Notes: generated by a model from the letters alone, not told the origin. A stretch of DNA of 64,000 bases from Citrobacter arsenatis (GCF_004353845.1 NZ_CP037864.1:2046001-2110000), one strand, 5' to 3'. Positions 46,032 through 54,177 are shown, counted from the stretch's first letter. Program-made: numbers and translations.

Positions 46032-46228
46032 AGAAAAGCTGGTTTCAACATACCCAACTCACCACTGAGCAGGCTGACGAACTGGAAGCCCGCTATCGCG
46101 CAAAGCAGATTAAGACAGAGCGTAGTCTTGATAATGACTTTATTCACTGGACGATCAGCGCGTTCTTGCCAGAAGCATCTAAGCCTCCTCGTCAGGACAG
46201 AACCTGGCAACAACGGATCTGGAGGTGA
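46028..46228 (+). CDS. Small phage protein upstream of rusA
   Basis: A 66-residue protein (MKKSWFQHTQLTTEQADELE, then RSLDNDFIHWTISAFLP, PPRQDRTWQQ). The start has GAGGTGCGTT upstream. It is a conserved-looking partner just before rusA in the nin region; function unknown. Confidence 0.65.
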   Translation: MKKSWFQHTQLTTEQADELEARYRAKQIKTERSLDNDFIHWTISAFLPEASKPPRQDRTWQQRIWR

Positions 46229-46230
46229 AT

Positions 46231-46590
46231 GTGAAAGTCTACGATATCACCCCAATGGGCAAGCCCAGAATGACGCGCGCTGACAAATGGAAAAAGCGCC
46301 CCGAGGTTCTGCGTTACCGGGCTTTCTGTGATGAAGTTCGTCTACAGGGTGTTGAGCTGCCGGAAAGCGGTTCGCATGTCACCTTCATTCTTCCTATGCC
46401 AGCGAGCTGGAGCAATAAGAAACGGACTGAGTTCAATGGTAAACCACACCAGGCTAAACCTGATTTCGACAACATGATGAAAGCCCTGATGGATGCTATT
46501 TACGAAAATGATGCTCATATATGGGATGCACGGGTATCAAAATTATGGGGTGAAACAGGGAGAATTATTATTGAGGAGCTAAAAGCATGA
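46231..46590 (+). CDS. rusA: Holliday-junction resolvase RusA
   Basis: A 119-residue enzyme that cuts four-way junctions. Signature features are DITPMGKPRMTRADKWKKRP and the catalytic aspartates in KPDFDNMMKALMDAIYEND. The start is GTG 46231 with GGAGG five bases upstream; GTG 46225 is possible but lies within the ribosome site. It overlaps the Q-like gene by 4 nt. Confidence 0.9.
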   Translation: MKVYDITPMGKPRMTRADKWKKRPEVLRYRAFCDEVRLQGVELPESGSHVTFILPMPASWSNKKRTEFNGKPHQAKPDFDNMMKALMDAIYENDAHIWDARVSKLWGETGRIIIEELKA

Positions 46591-47201
46591 CGCCACGCCA
46601 ACGAAGACTACAGCAGTCAGCATTTGAAAAAGCAGCAGCTGCGCCGCGTAAAAGCTGGCTGGGTAAATGCATTCTTCTGACGGGGATTCAGTCAGGATGG
46701 ATTAAATCCCTGCTCACTACATGGGGCGAGGGTGTGGGAGGAAAAACAGCACCTCGTATGCCGCGGGGCCATGCGTGCTGGAATGTGCTTAAGGGACGGA
46801 ACTGGTCAGATAAGGCGTTAGAGCGCTTCACTGTAGCGTTGAACCAGGCTCGTGAAGAGGGATTCCGTGGACAGCAGGCGATGAACAGGGCACATAGCAT
46901 TCTCTGGCCACAGTCAACTGCCAGTGTGATTGATGAAGCTTTGCAGAATGATGATGTCGATTTTGTTGAACAATGCGTACTGCAGGCACTGGATATAAAC
47001 GATCCGGTTTATGTCGTTGGTCTTCAGTATTACACCACCCGAAAAAAAATCTCAGACATAACCCGGGAACTGCAGGCGATTGCGCCATGGTTAACCGACG
47101 GGGAGGCGAGAAAGCGCGTGCGATGGTGCCTGGAAATATTCAGAGCAAAAACATTTCTTGCGGTTCGTAACCAGATGAGAGCTGGGTTAGAGGATTGTTA
47201 G
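46587..47201 (+). CDS. Q-like late antiterminator (DUF1133 family)
   Basis: A 204-residue protein starting MTPRQRRLQQSAFEKAAAAP with PRKSWLGKC and WGEGVGGKTAPRMPRGHACW, a family found at the Q position of many lambdoid phages. It is coupled to rusA by ATGA and precedes the late leader and lysis genes. It would act on RNA polymerase at the late promoter to pass terminators. Function is assigned by family and position. Confidence 0.78.
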   Translation: MTPRQRRLQQSAFEKAAAAPRKSWLGKCILLTGIQSGWIKSLLTTWGEGVGGKTAPRMPRGHACWNVLKGRNWSDKALERFTVALNQAREEGFRGQQAMNRAHSILWPQSTASVIDEALQNDDVDFVEQCVLQALDINDPVYVVGLQYYTTRKKISDITRELQAIAPWLTDGEARKRVRWCLEIFRAKTFLAVRNQMRAGLEDC

Positions 47202-47218
47202 TCATACCAAAAGAGGAG

Positions 47219-47268
47219 CTGACCGGGAGACTGATGAGTCTGTAATTCGAAACAAAAACCCCGGTCAG
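47219..47268 (+). other. Structured RNA-like element downstream of Q gene
   Basis: CTGACCGGG (47219-47227) and CCCGGTCAG (47260-47268) form a perfect 9-bp stem. Inside is a second hairpin AGACT-GATG-AGTCT (47228-47241). The loop also holds CTGATGAG and CGAAAC, strings of the hammerhead ribozyme core, but a proper stem II is missing. Confidence 0.45.
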
Positions 47269-47313
47269 TAGCTGGGGTAACTGGCTATTACTGACGATTC
47301 TGTTTAAACCGCT

Positions 47314-47484
47314 TTAAATCTCAATACAAACAATAGCAACGGAGTAGAAGGGCCACAGAATGGAGGTTATCACCGTATCAGCCAGGTCAAATTCTAGGCC
47401 GTGTACTCTATCCCCACGAACTAACAAAGCAAACATCACGATGAAGCCCGCGATATATATGGCCAAATAGTGATAAAGGCTCAT
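47314..47484 (-). CDS. Small membrane protein
   Basis: A 56-residue protein (MSLYHYLAIYIAGFIVMFAL..., ending VAIVCIEI) with two hydrophobic helices. GGAATTATC precedes the ATG. It lies on the opposite strand between Q and the lysis region. Unknown function; a longer frame upstream is less likely. Confidence 0.45.
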   Translation of the reverse strand: MSLYHYLAIYIAGFIVMFALLVRGDRVHGLEFDLADTVITSILWPFYSVAIVCIEI

Positions 47485-47776
47485 GATAATTCCATTTATT
47501 AGGTTTGGCCCTGAGTCTACGTGCAATAACCACACAATTAAAATTGGTATTGCAGATCGATTTTCATTTATCGATCGTTCAAAACGATCGTTTCGTAACG
47601 AACAGCTCATTTATTGAGTAATGTTTGTACAAAATATTGGCAAGAATTAGCTATAAGTGCTTTATGACGTAAAAACGTTTGAAAACGGGCCAACAAAGTG
47701 AATAATTAATTCATGCTTGGCAGAGCTGCGCCACGATGGCAGCGACGAAAAGCGAACAATTTGAACATAACGAGAA

Positions 47777-47797
47777 CCCCGCCGACGCGGGGTTTTT
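47777..47797 (+). terminator. Terminator in late leader
   Basis: CCCCGC-CGAC-GCGGGG followed by five T, consistent with a tR'-type terminator that a Q protein would overcome. Confidence 0.8.
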
Positions 47798-47806
47798 GCT
47801 TTCCGG

Positions 47807-47860
47807 CGATACGACAGGGGTATTCGCGAGGTGCATAGCACCAGTACCCCTGTCATATCG
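47807..47860. repeat. Long hairpin in late leader
   Basis: CGATACGACAGGGGTA and TACCCCTGTCATATCG pair over 16 positions with one mismatch, enclosing an inner GGTGC-ATA-GCACC hairpin. It follows the terminator by 9 bp and could be a structured RNA or cruciform. Confidence 0.6.
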
Positions 47861-48102
47861 TCGATCCGCAATCGTCTGCAAGATAACAAGGCCTCCCAAC
47901 CAAGCGGGGCTATTTTATGCCGCTTATTCTGAGAGGACTCACAGCAATAAGGTGAGTAAAATTCCTTTTGTAGTTTTGAACGTAATGCTCTAAAAGCTGA
48001 TGCCACAAAGTTGCTGCTTAATTCAACATGTAGAATTTCTAACGCCAACTGCAAAGTTGAAGGCATATACTGCTTTGTAACCAGGGCGGGATGGGCACGC
48101 AT

Positions 48103-48291
48103 ATGAAAGAGGGCTATTACTGGATTCAGCATGTAGGCATTGTACAGGTGGCGTACTACACGAATGACACTGTTGATGATCTGGAATCGGGTAAAACAAT
48201 CACAGGTGTCTGGCATCTGACCAGAGGCGATGACATTTGCCATAACGGTGAAGCAGAGGTGTTAGAAGGTCCTCTCTCTCCACCATTGTAA
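48103..48291 (+). CDS. Small conserved phage protein
   Basis: A 62-residue protein (MKEGYYWIQHVGIVQVAYYT, then GVWHLTRGDDICHNGEAEVL). I recall this type in the late leader of lambdoid prophages; no function known. ATG 48091 would add four residues. Confidence 0.65.
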   Translation: MKEGYYWIQHVGIVQVAYYTNDTVDDLESGKTITGVWHLTRGDDICHNGEAEVLEGPLSPPL

Positions 48292-48307
48292 ACAACTGTA
48301 CTTACTT

Positions 48308-48399
48308 CGAGGCTGCCGCATGGCGGCCTTTTTCATTTCAGGCTCACGGGAATCATCCGCTACGTGCTTTGTTGATAAATTCAGCCCGTGAAGCCTGCC
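48308..48399 (+). repeat. 92-bp direct repeat, copy A
   Basis: About 85 percent identical to 50940-51031. It contains two stem-loops: GGCTGCC/GGCGGCC at its start, and AGGCTCACGGG paired with CCCGTGAAGCCT. Confidence 0.8.
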
Positions 48400-48669
48400 A
48401 CTTTCAGAATAATAGTGCTATTTGTTTGCAGGCTTTTCTCATTATTTCTAAAGTTATAGAGTATCCAGTAAAAGCTCTTGTTTTGAAGTGGTTGTGATGA
48501 GTCCTCCCCAAGCGGATGGGTGAAACTGACAGTAAACAGTGCCAGTGAATGACATGCTTAACGCTTACGGGGCATGGTTTGTCAGCCAAAGGACCACCGG
48601 GAGATACCCGACACCACAACTGAACTTAAACCAGTCATACTGTTATCATCGTGGTGGAGAGATGGCGTT

Positions 48670-48777
48670 ATGAAAATGCCCTTCAGAAATACCGTGATCG
48701 GGCTCAGCCTATCTATAGGCATTGCACTAATTATTGTTTCCCTGATTGTTGTTCTGAATGGCATTGGATTATGGTAA
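48670..48777 (+). CDS. Possible 35-residue membrane peptide
   Basis: An ORF MKMPFRNTVIGLSLSIGIAL with a single hydrophobic helix and C-terminus NGIGLW. GGAGAG lies upstream. It is inside the insertion between the direct repeats. Confidence 0.35.
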   Translation: MKMPFRNTVIGLSLSIGIALIIVSLIVVLNGIGLW

Positions 48778-48858
48778 CCCGCACTCTTAGCGTTCTGGAG
48801 ACCGACATTTTTCGGTGCCTTTCATGTTCGGGCTGACGTTACATAATTAACAATAAAA

Positions 48859-49944
48859 TCATTTATTTTCTGTCAGAGCTTTCGTTATCAAGGTTGATAG
48901 TGCTTCAAGCTGGATTGCAAGCTGGATACTTAACCAGACATATCCATGAACGGCACTTTCCATTACCTCATCACTTTCATTTGCGAGTAAAAGGCAATGC
49001 AACTCTTGTGTGATTTCATTAAGACGTTCGCTGTTTGATGCTATTGGAGACGGATTACCTTCATGCAGTGCATGAGCCAGCGTACTGAGAGTGTTGCGAG
49101 TCATTTGTTCCATGTCGGAAAGTGTATGAGAGTTCAATATCAGAAACCGGCTGCCGCGCGATGCCCAGTGGGCATTTATCTGAAATTTTTGGGCAGCTAT
49201 CATATCTCGGGTTATCGACTGAATCTCCTCAAGCAGACTCTTTGCAATCTTTGTTTCTTTATTCACTGGTGTAATCAGACCACGCATTTTGACTACATTA
49301 GTTAACGCACGTGTTTGAAGCCCGGTCATTCTGGGCTGGTTCAGAACGTTTCGTGAGACCCCGGCTGAAGTGATTTTTAAGTAATCAGCAAGAAAGTCAG
49401 CAAGTTGGATACGCCAGTTAATGAATGCTCTTTGGGGATAAATACTGGTAAACAGCATAGCCAGAATACATCCCAAAATAATATTGGTGCTTCGCCATAA
49501 TGCTGTCTGTAAGTCCCCGGCAGGAGCACTGCTGACTACGGCAAGCGTTATCCCAACAAGTAATGCAGCATACGGGCGTTTACTCATGGCCAGATAGCCG
49601 CAAAGGAAAGCAGCGCATCCACACCAGAGCATCATCAGAGTAAGAGAGTACATTTCAATGTGTAATGCAATGATCCCCAGAATTGCACCACCTACAGTTC
49701 CTGCCATTCGCTCAAGTGCTCTGGGGATAACGTTACCCATGTAGCTTACAGGTCCCATGACGACTACGAGTGTAATCAGGGGCCACGAGTGGTCTGGCAA
49801 ATTCAACATTCTTATCAATAAGAACGTAATAACGAACGCTACAGCAATTCGTATCCCATGCACTATACGGTAGTTGCGGTAGATCTTTAGTTCTAAAGGA
49901 CTTATCGGTTTGTTCCGTTTAACGGAAAAAATGTTCTTTTTCAT
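48859..49944 (-). CDS. FUSC-family inner-membrane protein, YeeA-like
   Basis: A 361-residue protein resembling E. coli YeeA. It has six hydrophobic segments in the N-terminal half (about 30-180; GPVSYMGNVIPRALERMAGTVGGAILG) followed by a cytoplasmic helical domain (ALTNVVKMRGLITPVNKETKI). The FUSC/ArAE family is linked to aromatic-acid efflux. It occupies most of a 2.5-kb insert between two phage direct repeats, in reverse orientation to the lysis genes. It is probably a horizontally acquired cargo gene. Confidence 0.82.
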   Translation of the reverse strand: MKKNIFSVKRNKPISPLELKIYRNYRIVHGIRIAVAFVITFLLIRMLNLPDHSWPLITLVVVMGPVSYMGNVIPRALERMAGTVGGAILGIIALHIEMYSLTLMMLWCGCAAFLCGYLAMSKRPYAALLVGITLAVVSSAPAGDLQTALWRSTNIILGCILAMLFTSIYPQRAFINWRIQLADFLADYLKITSAGVSRNVLNQPRMTGLQTRALTNVVKMRGLITPVNKETKIAKSLLEEIQSITRDMIAAQKFQINAHWASRGSRFLILNSHTLSDMEQMTRNTLSTLAHALHEGNPSPIASNSERLNEITQELHCLLLANESDEVMESAVHGYVWLSIQLAIQLEALSTLITKALTENK

Positions 49945-50341
49945 TGTTTAAAGTCTTTAACTAAGAGCAAACGATAAAGAATATTCAGGTATACACTGAA
50001 AAAAACAGCTAGTCTTACTTTTTTAAATTTTAAAACCGCTGCGTGCTATTCAGGCTTACTGTTGTTAATTAGTTGCTAATTGAGTGATTAAGATGGGAGC
50101 ATTCTGTAATACTCATTTTATCTTTGGGATTATCATTATGAGTATAAGTGCAGAGAACAGATTGAATGATAATCTGACATAAATTTAACTTGTTGACTTT
50201 AATCATTATTAAATTGTTGTGTGGTTTCCGGAAAATGGTTAGCATGGTTCAGATGAAGTACCTTCTTCGGTCAGGTAAATCTGCTTTAATGGTGTCTCTG
50301 GACGATTTCAAATCGGCAACAGTATCTGGGTAAAATACAGG

Positions 50342-50446
50342 ATGAGCAAATACAAAATAGCAGCTCTGATGACTACAGCGTCAACGGTCGCACTGTTCTG
50401 GACAGTGGCATTAATCTTTGGGATGCTTCATTCTTTGGGTCTGTAG
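50342..50446 (+). CDS. Possible 34-residue membrane peptide
   Basis: An ORF MSKYKIAALMTTASTVALFW with one hydrophobic helix, ending HSLGL. The ribosome site is weak (CAGG, close to the ATG). Low confidence. Confidence 0.3.
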   Translation: MSKYKIAALMTTASTVALFWTVALIFGMLHSLGL

Positions 50447-50939
50447 TCGAAATTGATTTAAAGCTTATAAAACATAACATTACACTGGCAGTTATGAGAC
50501 GAAGGGGTATTGATATTAGAATGTCTGATATTCTTATCGCTGTATATTTTTATGAGCTAAGGTTTGAGCCAAAGCTCATTATATAAAATAAAGTTATATT
50601 AGAAAAAGGTATGCAATTAAACGATGCGTATCATCGAAATGCAACTGTATAAAGAGAAAGTGCAATAGCCAGAAATATCCAGTATTGAGAATGATAATGG
50701 AAAAGTTTAAGCATTAATATCCTCCACAGAGTTGGTTGTTAATTAATGGCAGATTTAAATGTCAACAACAAACAAAAAATCATGCTCACTGATTATTTAA
50801 TTATTTCATAATGTTTCAGCCAGGCTCTATGGAGGTGCAATTGCACCAGTGATGGGATTTTTGCATCATTATGGTGAGATTAATGGCAGATGTACTTTAT
50901 GAACTGCTCAATCTACCGATACAGACGACAATTATCATT

Positions 50940-51031
50940 CGAGGCTGCCAAACGGCAGCCTCTTCTTTTTCAGGCTCACGGATATCACTCACTACGTGCT
51001 TTGTTGATAAATCCAGCCCGTGAAGCCTGAC
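50940..51031 (+). repeat. 92-bp direct repeat, copy B
   Basis: The partner of 48308-48399. It begins GAGGCTGCC-AAAC-GGCAGCCTC (perfect hairpin) and ends AGCCCGTGAAGCCTGAC just before the holin gene. Confidence 0.8.
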
Positions 51032-51076
51032 CCTTTAATCACACACAACACCATCCGAAAAATCGGAGGTAGGGCT

Positions 51077-51355
51077 ATGACCAGAATGAGCACCATTTAC
51101 AGCAGACTTTCATATGGAACAGGAACCACGCTGACCGGCTGCGGTGTATCAGCGAAGGCATATGCCGAAACAGCTAAAACAGCAAAAGAGGTGTCCTGGA
51201 TGTTGGCCGACAGAATTGCAGGGTTAAGCCTGAGTGACTGGGCAATTATTGTTGGTATCGCATGCACCGTTATCACCTGTGCTGTGAACTGGTATTACAG
51301 GAAAAAGGAAAGGGAGGACCGGCTTAATGGCAATGTCACCAAAGCTGAAGAATAA
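51077..51355 (+). CDS. Phage holin
   Basis: A 92-residue protein with a hydrophobic C-terminal segment (DWAIIVGIACTVITCAVNWYY) and a charged tail KKEREDR. A second, weaker hydrophobic stretch lies near TLTGCGVSAKAYAE. The start ATG 51077 has GGAGG upstream. It overlaps the lysozyme start by 29 nt. It forms the inner-membrane lesion that times lysis; called by position and topology. Confidence 0.8.
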   Translation: MTRMSTIYSRLSYGTGTTLTGCGVSAKAYAETAKTAKEVSWMLADRIAGLSLSDWAIIVGIACTVITCAVNWYYRKKEREDRLNGNVTKAEE

Positions 51356-51875
51356 ACTGAGCGCAGCGGTCGTTGGTTTGATTCTTGCCGGGGCTTCCGC
51401 CCCCGTGATTCTCGATCAGTTTCTGGATGAGAAAGAGGGTAACAGCCTGACAGCATATCGCGACGGCGGCGGAATCTGGACTATTTGCCGTGGCGCCACG
51501 ATGGTTGATGGTAAGCCAGTAGTTCAGGACATGAGGCTTTCTGCTGAGAAATGTGCCCAGGTAAACGCCATAGAACGCGACAAGGCGCTGGCGTGGGTTG
51601 AGCGAAATATCAAGGTACCACTGACCGAACCACAGAAAGCCGGGATCGCGTCCTTCTGCCCATATAACATCGGCCCCGGAAAATGTTTCCCATCTACGTT
51701 CTATAAGCGAATTAATGCGGGCGACCGTAGAGGTGCCTGTGAAGCGATCCGCTGGTGGATTAAAGACGGTGGCCGCGACTGTCGTCTGACCAAAGGCCAG
51801 AAAAGCGGCTGCTACGGACAGGTTGATCGAAGAGACCAGGAAAGCGCTCTGACATGCTGGGGGATAGGCCAGTGA
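51327..51875 (+). CDS. Phage lysozyme (endolysin), SAR type
   Basis: A 182-residue glycoside hydrolase family 24 muramidase. The catalytic triad fits the T4 pattern: Glu37 in EKEG, Asp46 in YRDGGG, Thr52 in WTICRG. An N-terminal signal-anchor-release-like segment (about 11-31, rich in Ala/Gly) suggests Sec export. Several Cys are present. It overlaps the holin and Rz genes. Confidence 0.9.
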   Translation: MAMSPKLKNKLSAAVVGLILAGASAPVILDQFLDEKEGNSLTAYRDGGGIWTICRGATMVDGKPVVQDMRLSAEKCAQVNAIERDKALAWVERNIKVPLTEPQKAGIASFCPYNIGPGKCFPSTFYKRINAGDRRGACEAIRWWIKDGGRDCRLTKGQKSGCYGQVDRRDQESALTCWGIGQ

Positions 51876-52378
51876 GTAAAATATTTGCTGTGTTTCTACT
51901 GCTGGCTGGTGCGTTTATTGCCGGAAGTGTCTGGAGCGACCGGGGCTGGCAAAAGAAATGGGCGGAACGTGATAGTGCTAAGTCTTCGCAGGTTGCGAAC
52001 GCGCAGACCGCCGCCCGCATGATTGAGCAAGGGCGCATAATTGCCCGTGATGAGGCTGTAAAAGATGCACAAGCACAAGCCGCTAAATCTGCTGCCACTG
52101 CTGCTGGCCTGTCTGCCACTGTTAACCAGCTGCGTACCGAAGCAACAAAGCTTGCCACCCGCCTGGACGCCGCAAAGCACACCGCAGATCTTGCCACTGC
52201 CGTCAGAAGCAAAACAGCCGGAGCCGACGCCGCAGTGCTCGCCGACATGCTCGGACGCCTTGCAGAAGAAGCTCGATATTATGCTGAGCGATCTGACGAA
52301 CGCTACCGGGCAGGAATGACGTGTGAGCGCATTTACGACTCAGTGAGGCAGTCAAACAACAACAGGGTTAGACGATGA
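51872..52378 (+). CDS. Inner-membrane spanin Rz (DUF2514)
   Basis: A 168-residue protein with one N-terminal membrane helix (IFAVFLLLAGAFIAGSVW) and a long Ala/Gln-rich coiled coil (about 30-130). The start is GTG 51872 overlapping the lysozyme stop; the frame from 51854 is less likely. With Rz1 it spans the periplasm and fuses the membranes at lysis. Its 3' part is duplicated in decayed form at 53241-53342. Confidence 0.85.
   Translation: MSKIFAVFLLLAGAFIAGSVWSDRGWQKKWAERDSAKSSQVANAQTAARMIEQGRIIARDEAVKDAQAQAAKSAATAAGLSATVNQLRTEATKLATRLDAAKHTADLATAVRSKTAGADAAVLADMLGRLAEEARYYAERSDERYRAGMTCERIYDSVRQSNNNRVRR
52065..52319 (+). CDS. Outer-membrane spanin Rz1, nested in Rz
   Basis: An 84-residue lipoprotein wholly inside Rz in another frame. 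The lipobox is LLTSC (Cys23) after a short hydrophobic signal, followed by a Pro-rich stretch (SLPPAWTPQSTPQILPLP) typical of Rz1. Confidence 0.88.
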   Translation: MHKHKPLNLLPLLLACLPLLTSCVPKQQSLPPAWTPQSTPQILPLPSEAKQPEPTPQCSPTCSDALQKKLDIMLSDLTNATGQE

Positions 52379-52605
52379 ACGCAGAAAACCTAAGTGAAGC
52401 GTATTACCTCAATAACGATATAAAAGAACTACAACTTCAGAAAAGCATACTGGAAAGTGGTGCCGGACTTGGTGTGACAATCCAGTCTACCTATCAGGAT
52501 AACGCATTTCTTGATGCCATACGCCCGCATGCAGTGGCTGAACTTGATCGCCGTATTGTGGAGAAGAAAAAAAACCTCTCCACTCTGGGTGTTACATTCT
52601 CTTAA
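52375..52605 (+). CDS. Hypothetical phage protein, 76 residues
   Basis: A protein MNAENLSEAYYLNNDIKELQ with a helical N-terminus and VAELDRRIVEKKKNLSTLGV C-terminal helix. The start overlaps the Rz stop (ATGA), so it is co-translated with the lysis cassette. Function unknown. Confidence 0.65.
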   Translation: MNAENLSEAYYLNNDIKELQLQKSILESGAGLGVTIQSTYQDNAFLDAIRPHAVAELDRRIVEKKKNLSTLGVTFS

Positions 52606-52680
52606 ATGAGAACAACAATAAAAGGTTATGTCTGCTTTGCCACATTCTGAGAGTATGAGTTTTATTTGGTAGTCAATCAG

Positions 52681-52854
52681 TTACTTTATTGGTTTGCTTT
52701 CCGATGGAAGATAGATGTTTCCACAGAAGGGGCAAATTAACGTTATATTGTTTTTTATTCTCGACAGACTGTGCTTTGACTGGCGGGAGCAATGAGGACA
52801 AGTACTTTTCACATGGCGTAAAGTACGCATCTTGATATCTTTGAGTATCGACAT
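52681..52854 (-). CDS. Small zinc-ribbon protein, 57 residues
   Basis: I translated this short frame directly: MSILKDIKMRTLRHVKSTC, then CPHC, a basic linker, CPFC and a C-terminal PSESKPIK. Two CPxC knuckles 20 residues apart make a zinc ribbon. It resembles small prophage proteins found with cold-shock genes (YnfU type). An overlapping 69-codon frame on the same strand is out of frame and not supported. Confidence 0.7.
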   Translation of the reverse strand: MSILKDIKMRTLRHVKSTCPHCSRQSKHSLSRIKNNITLICPFCGNIYLPSESKPIK

Positions 52855-52952
52855 GTTGATTGTCCTGGTGGGCGGTTAACAACCATACACCACATGTTGG
52901 CTAATAGCTTCTTTTATAACCGTTACGATGTAGTCGTTAGCCATAATCAATC

Positions 52953-52977
52953 AAGCCTCGCAATAGCGGGGCTTTTT
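52953..52977 (+). terminator. Terminator near 52.96 kb
   Basis: AAGCCTCGC-AATA-GCGGGGCTT with one G-U pair, followed by T residues. Confidence 0.75.
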
Positions 52978-52989
52978 AACAACTGAGGA

Positions 52990-53193
52990 ATGAGCATTAC
53001 AGTAGTTCTTACAGCTAAGCAGATTGAAGACCTGGCTGCCTTCGCAAAAGAAGATGGCCAGCCACAATACACCATCACTACCGGAACAATCCCTGAGTTC
53101 GAAGCGGATGATGGCGAGGTTATCCCTGAGTACACCGGGCTGATTGCCTATTCCAAGTCGCTAGAGCATAGCGTTCTACAGCTCGATAACTAA
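52990..53193 (+). CDS. Hypothetical phage protein, 67 residues
   Basis: A protein MSITVVLTAKQIEDLAAFAK with an acidic, beta-rich C-terminal half (FEADDGEVIPEYTGLIAY). GAGGA lies close to the ATG. A decayed copy of its 3' half is at 55078-55171, showing local duplication. No function recognised. Confidence 0.6.
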   Translation: MSITVVLTAKQIEDLAAFAKEDGQPQYTITTGTIPEFEADDGEVIPEYTGLIAYSKSLEHSVLQLDN

Positions 53194-53240
53194 CGAATCA
53201 ACAAAACTTTCCATCCGCCATGACACCACAATGTCTCGTA

Positions 53241-53342
53241 GACATGCCAGGAAGCCTGACAGAAGAAGCTCGATACCATGCTGAACGCGCTGATGAAAAC
53301 TACCGGGCAGGAATGACATGTGAGCGGAATTATGAGTCCGTA
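53241..53342 (+). pseudogene. Remnant of an Rz 3' end
   Basis: Clearly similar to 52244-52345 inside Rz, including AGAAGAAGCTCGAT and CTACCGGGCAGGAATGAC. It has no start and is not an intact gene, so it records a partial duplication or recombination. Confidence 0.75.
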
Positions 53343-53765
53343 AAAATACTAACAATGAACCGTAGAGGAAAAATAATAGCTCTATAAATTAAGATGTTGA
53401 CGGTTTTCGTGGATAAATTTGTGAATTTTTACTATGAAGGAAATACGACTCTTCCTTGAGTCAAAATCCCTGACAACTTAGGGTGATAGATAAAGGTCTT
53501 ACGCAGCATGACATAATTTTCGATTTAAGCTATTTAAATTAATTTTTATGGTCAAAATCCACTGAGATTTACTTACAAAACTAAACCTTGCTATGTTTGG
53601 TTAATCATGCGTTAATGAATGTCTGGTTTGTAACGAATTTATCTGAAGCAGTCGCTGTAATAATTTTATTCCTTGTTCCTGTTGAGATTTCCTTGTTAGC
53701 TTTTCTCTCTGATAATTTTTTTCGGACCATTCTGCCCAAGGGCTTACTCAATAAAGGTAATTTTT
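53343..53765. other. Long leader of the cold-shock gene
   Basis: About 420 bp AT-rich sequence before csp. Cold-shock genes usually have long structured leaders. A 61-codon frame at 53588 is probably part of this leader. No cold box identified with confidence. Confidence 0.5.
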
Positions 53766-53978
53766 ATGTCTAATAAAATGACTGGTTTAGTTAAATGGTT
53801 TAATCCTGAAAAAGGTTTTGGTTTTATCACTCCAAAAGATGGCAGTAAAGATGTGTTTGTTCACTTCTCTGCTATCCAGAGTAATGATTTCAAGACGCTG
53901 AATGAGAATCAGGAAGTTGAATTTAGTGTTGAACAGGGACCTAAAGGCCCCACGGCAGTTAATGTCGTGGCTGTATAA
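53766..53978 (+). CDS. CspA-family cold-shock protein
   Basis: A 70-residue OB-fold RNA chaperone. RNP1 is KGFGFITP and RNP2 is VFVHFSAI, with GLVKWFNPEKGFGF near the N-terminus. AAAGGTAA precedes the ATG. It sits with zinc-ribbon genes in a cargo block, an arrangement like cold-shock genes of the Qin prophage. Confidence 0.94.
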   Translation: MSNKMTGLVKWFNPEKGFGFITPKDGSKDVFVHFSAIQSNDFKTLNENQEVEFSVEQGPKGPTAVNVVAV

Positions 53979-54177
53979 AGTAACTGTTATTACTAATAAT
54001 ATTCACTTCAGATGTCCGTGTTGCCACGGATCTCAGTACCGAACGTCAAACTTTGATGTTACTGAAAAAAATCCTTTCGGAGCAAAATGTATTTTTTGCA
54101 AATCAACAATGATTACATTTGATAATATTGCACTGTACATTCGTTCTGGTCAGTCTTCTTTAGAATTCAGAAAATAA
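53962..54177 (+). CDS. Zinc-ribbon-like protein overlapping csp
   Basis: A 71-residue protein (MSWLYKVTVITNNIHFRCPC, CPCC...CIFC) with two CxxC knuckles and TEKNPFGAKC between them. Its ATG lies inside the csp 3' end in another frame, so it may be co-translated with csp. A non-ATG start nearer HFRCPCC cannot be excluded. Probably metal- or nucleic-acid-binding. Confidence 0.6.
   Translation: MSWLYKVTVITNNIHFRCPCCHGSQYRTSNFDVTEKNPFGAKCIFCKSTMITFDNIALYIRSGQSSLEFRK

Larger units (their letters stand above)
47485..48102. other. Late leader region without clear genes
   Basis: About 600 bp between the Q-like gene and the first late small ORF. It holds a terminator (47777-47797), a long hairpin (47807-47860) and AT-rich promoter-like sequence with repeated GATCG words near 47565-47590. 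A 193-codon minus-strand frame here looks like a chance frame. Confidence 0.6.
49945..51076. other. Long AT-rich region, few or no genes
   Basis: About 1.1 kb upstream of the holin. I see only one candidate small ORF (50342-50446) and repeat copy B near its right end. The rest is AT-rich with no recognisable promoter or RNA. Confidence 0.6.

Noticed and set aside
47228..47253. Hammerhead ribozyme call
   Set aside because: CTGATGAG and CGAAAC are present but the intervening bases do not pair as stem II, and no cleavage triplet fits a stem I/III arrangement. Kept only as a structured element.
47662..48243. 193-codon minus-strand frame
   Set aside because: It spans a terminator, a long hairpin and a better plus-strand gene (48103-48291), and its composition does not look protein-like.
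50816..51048. 47-codon frame running into repeat copy B
   Set aside because: Its C-terminal half is the non-coding repeat with hairpins, and there is no convincing ribosome site.
52673..52882. 69-codon minus-strand frame
   Set aside because: It is out of frame with the zinc-ribbon ORF on the same strand, which has two CPxC motifs and explains the region better.
53588..53773. 61-codon hydrophobic frame before csp
   Set aside because: It lies in the leader of the cold-shock gene and overlaps its ribosome site and start; no ribosome site of its own.
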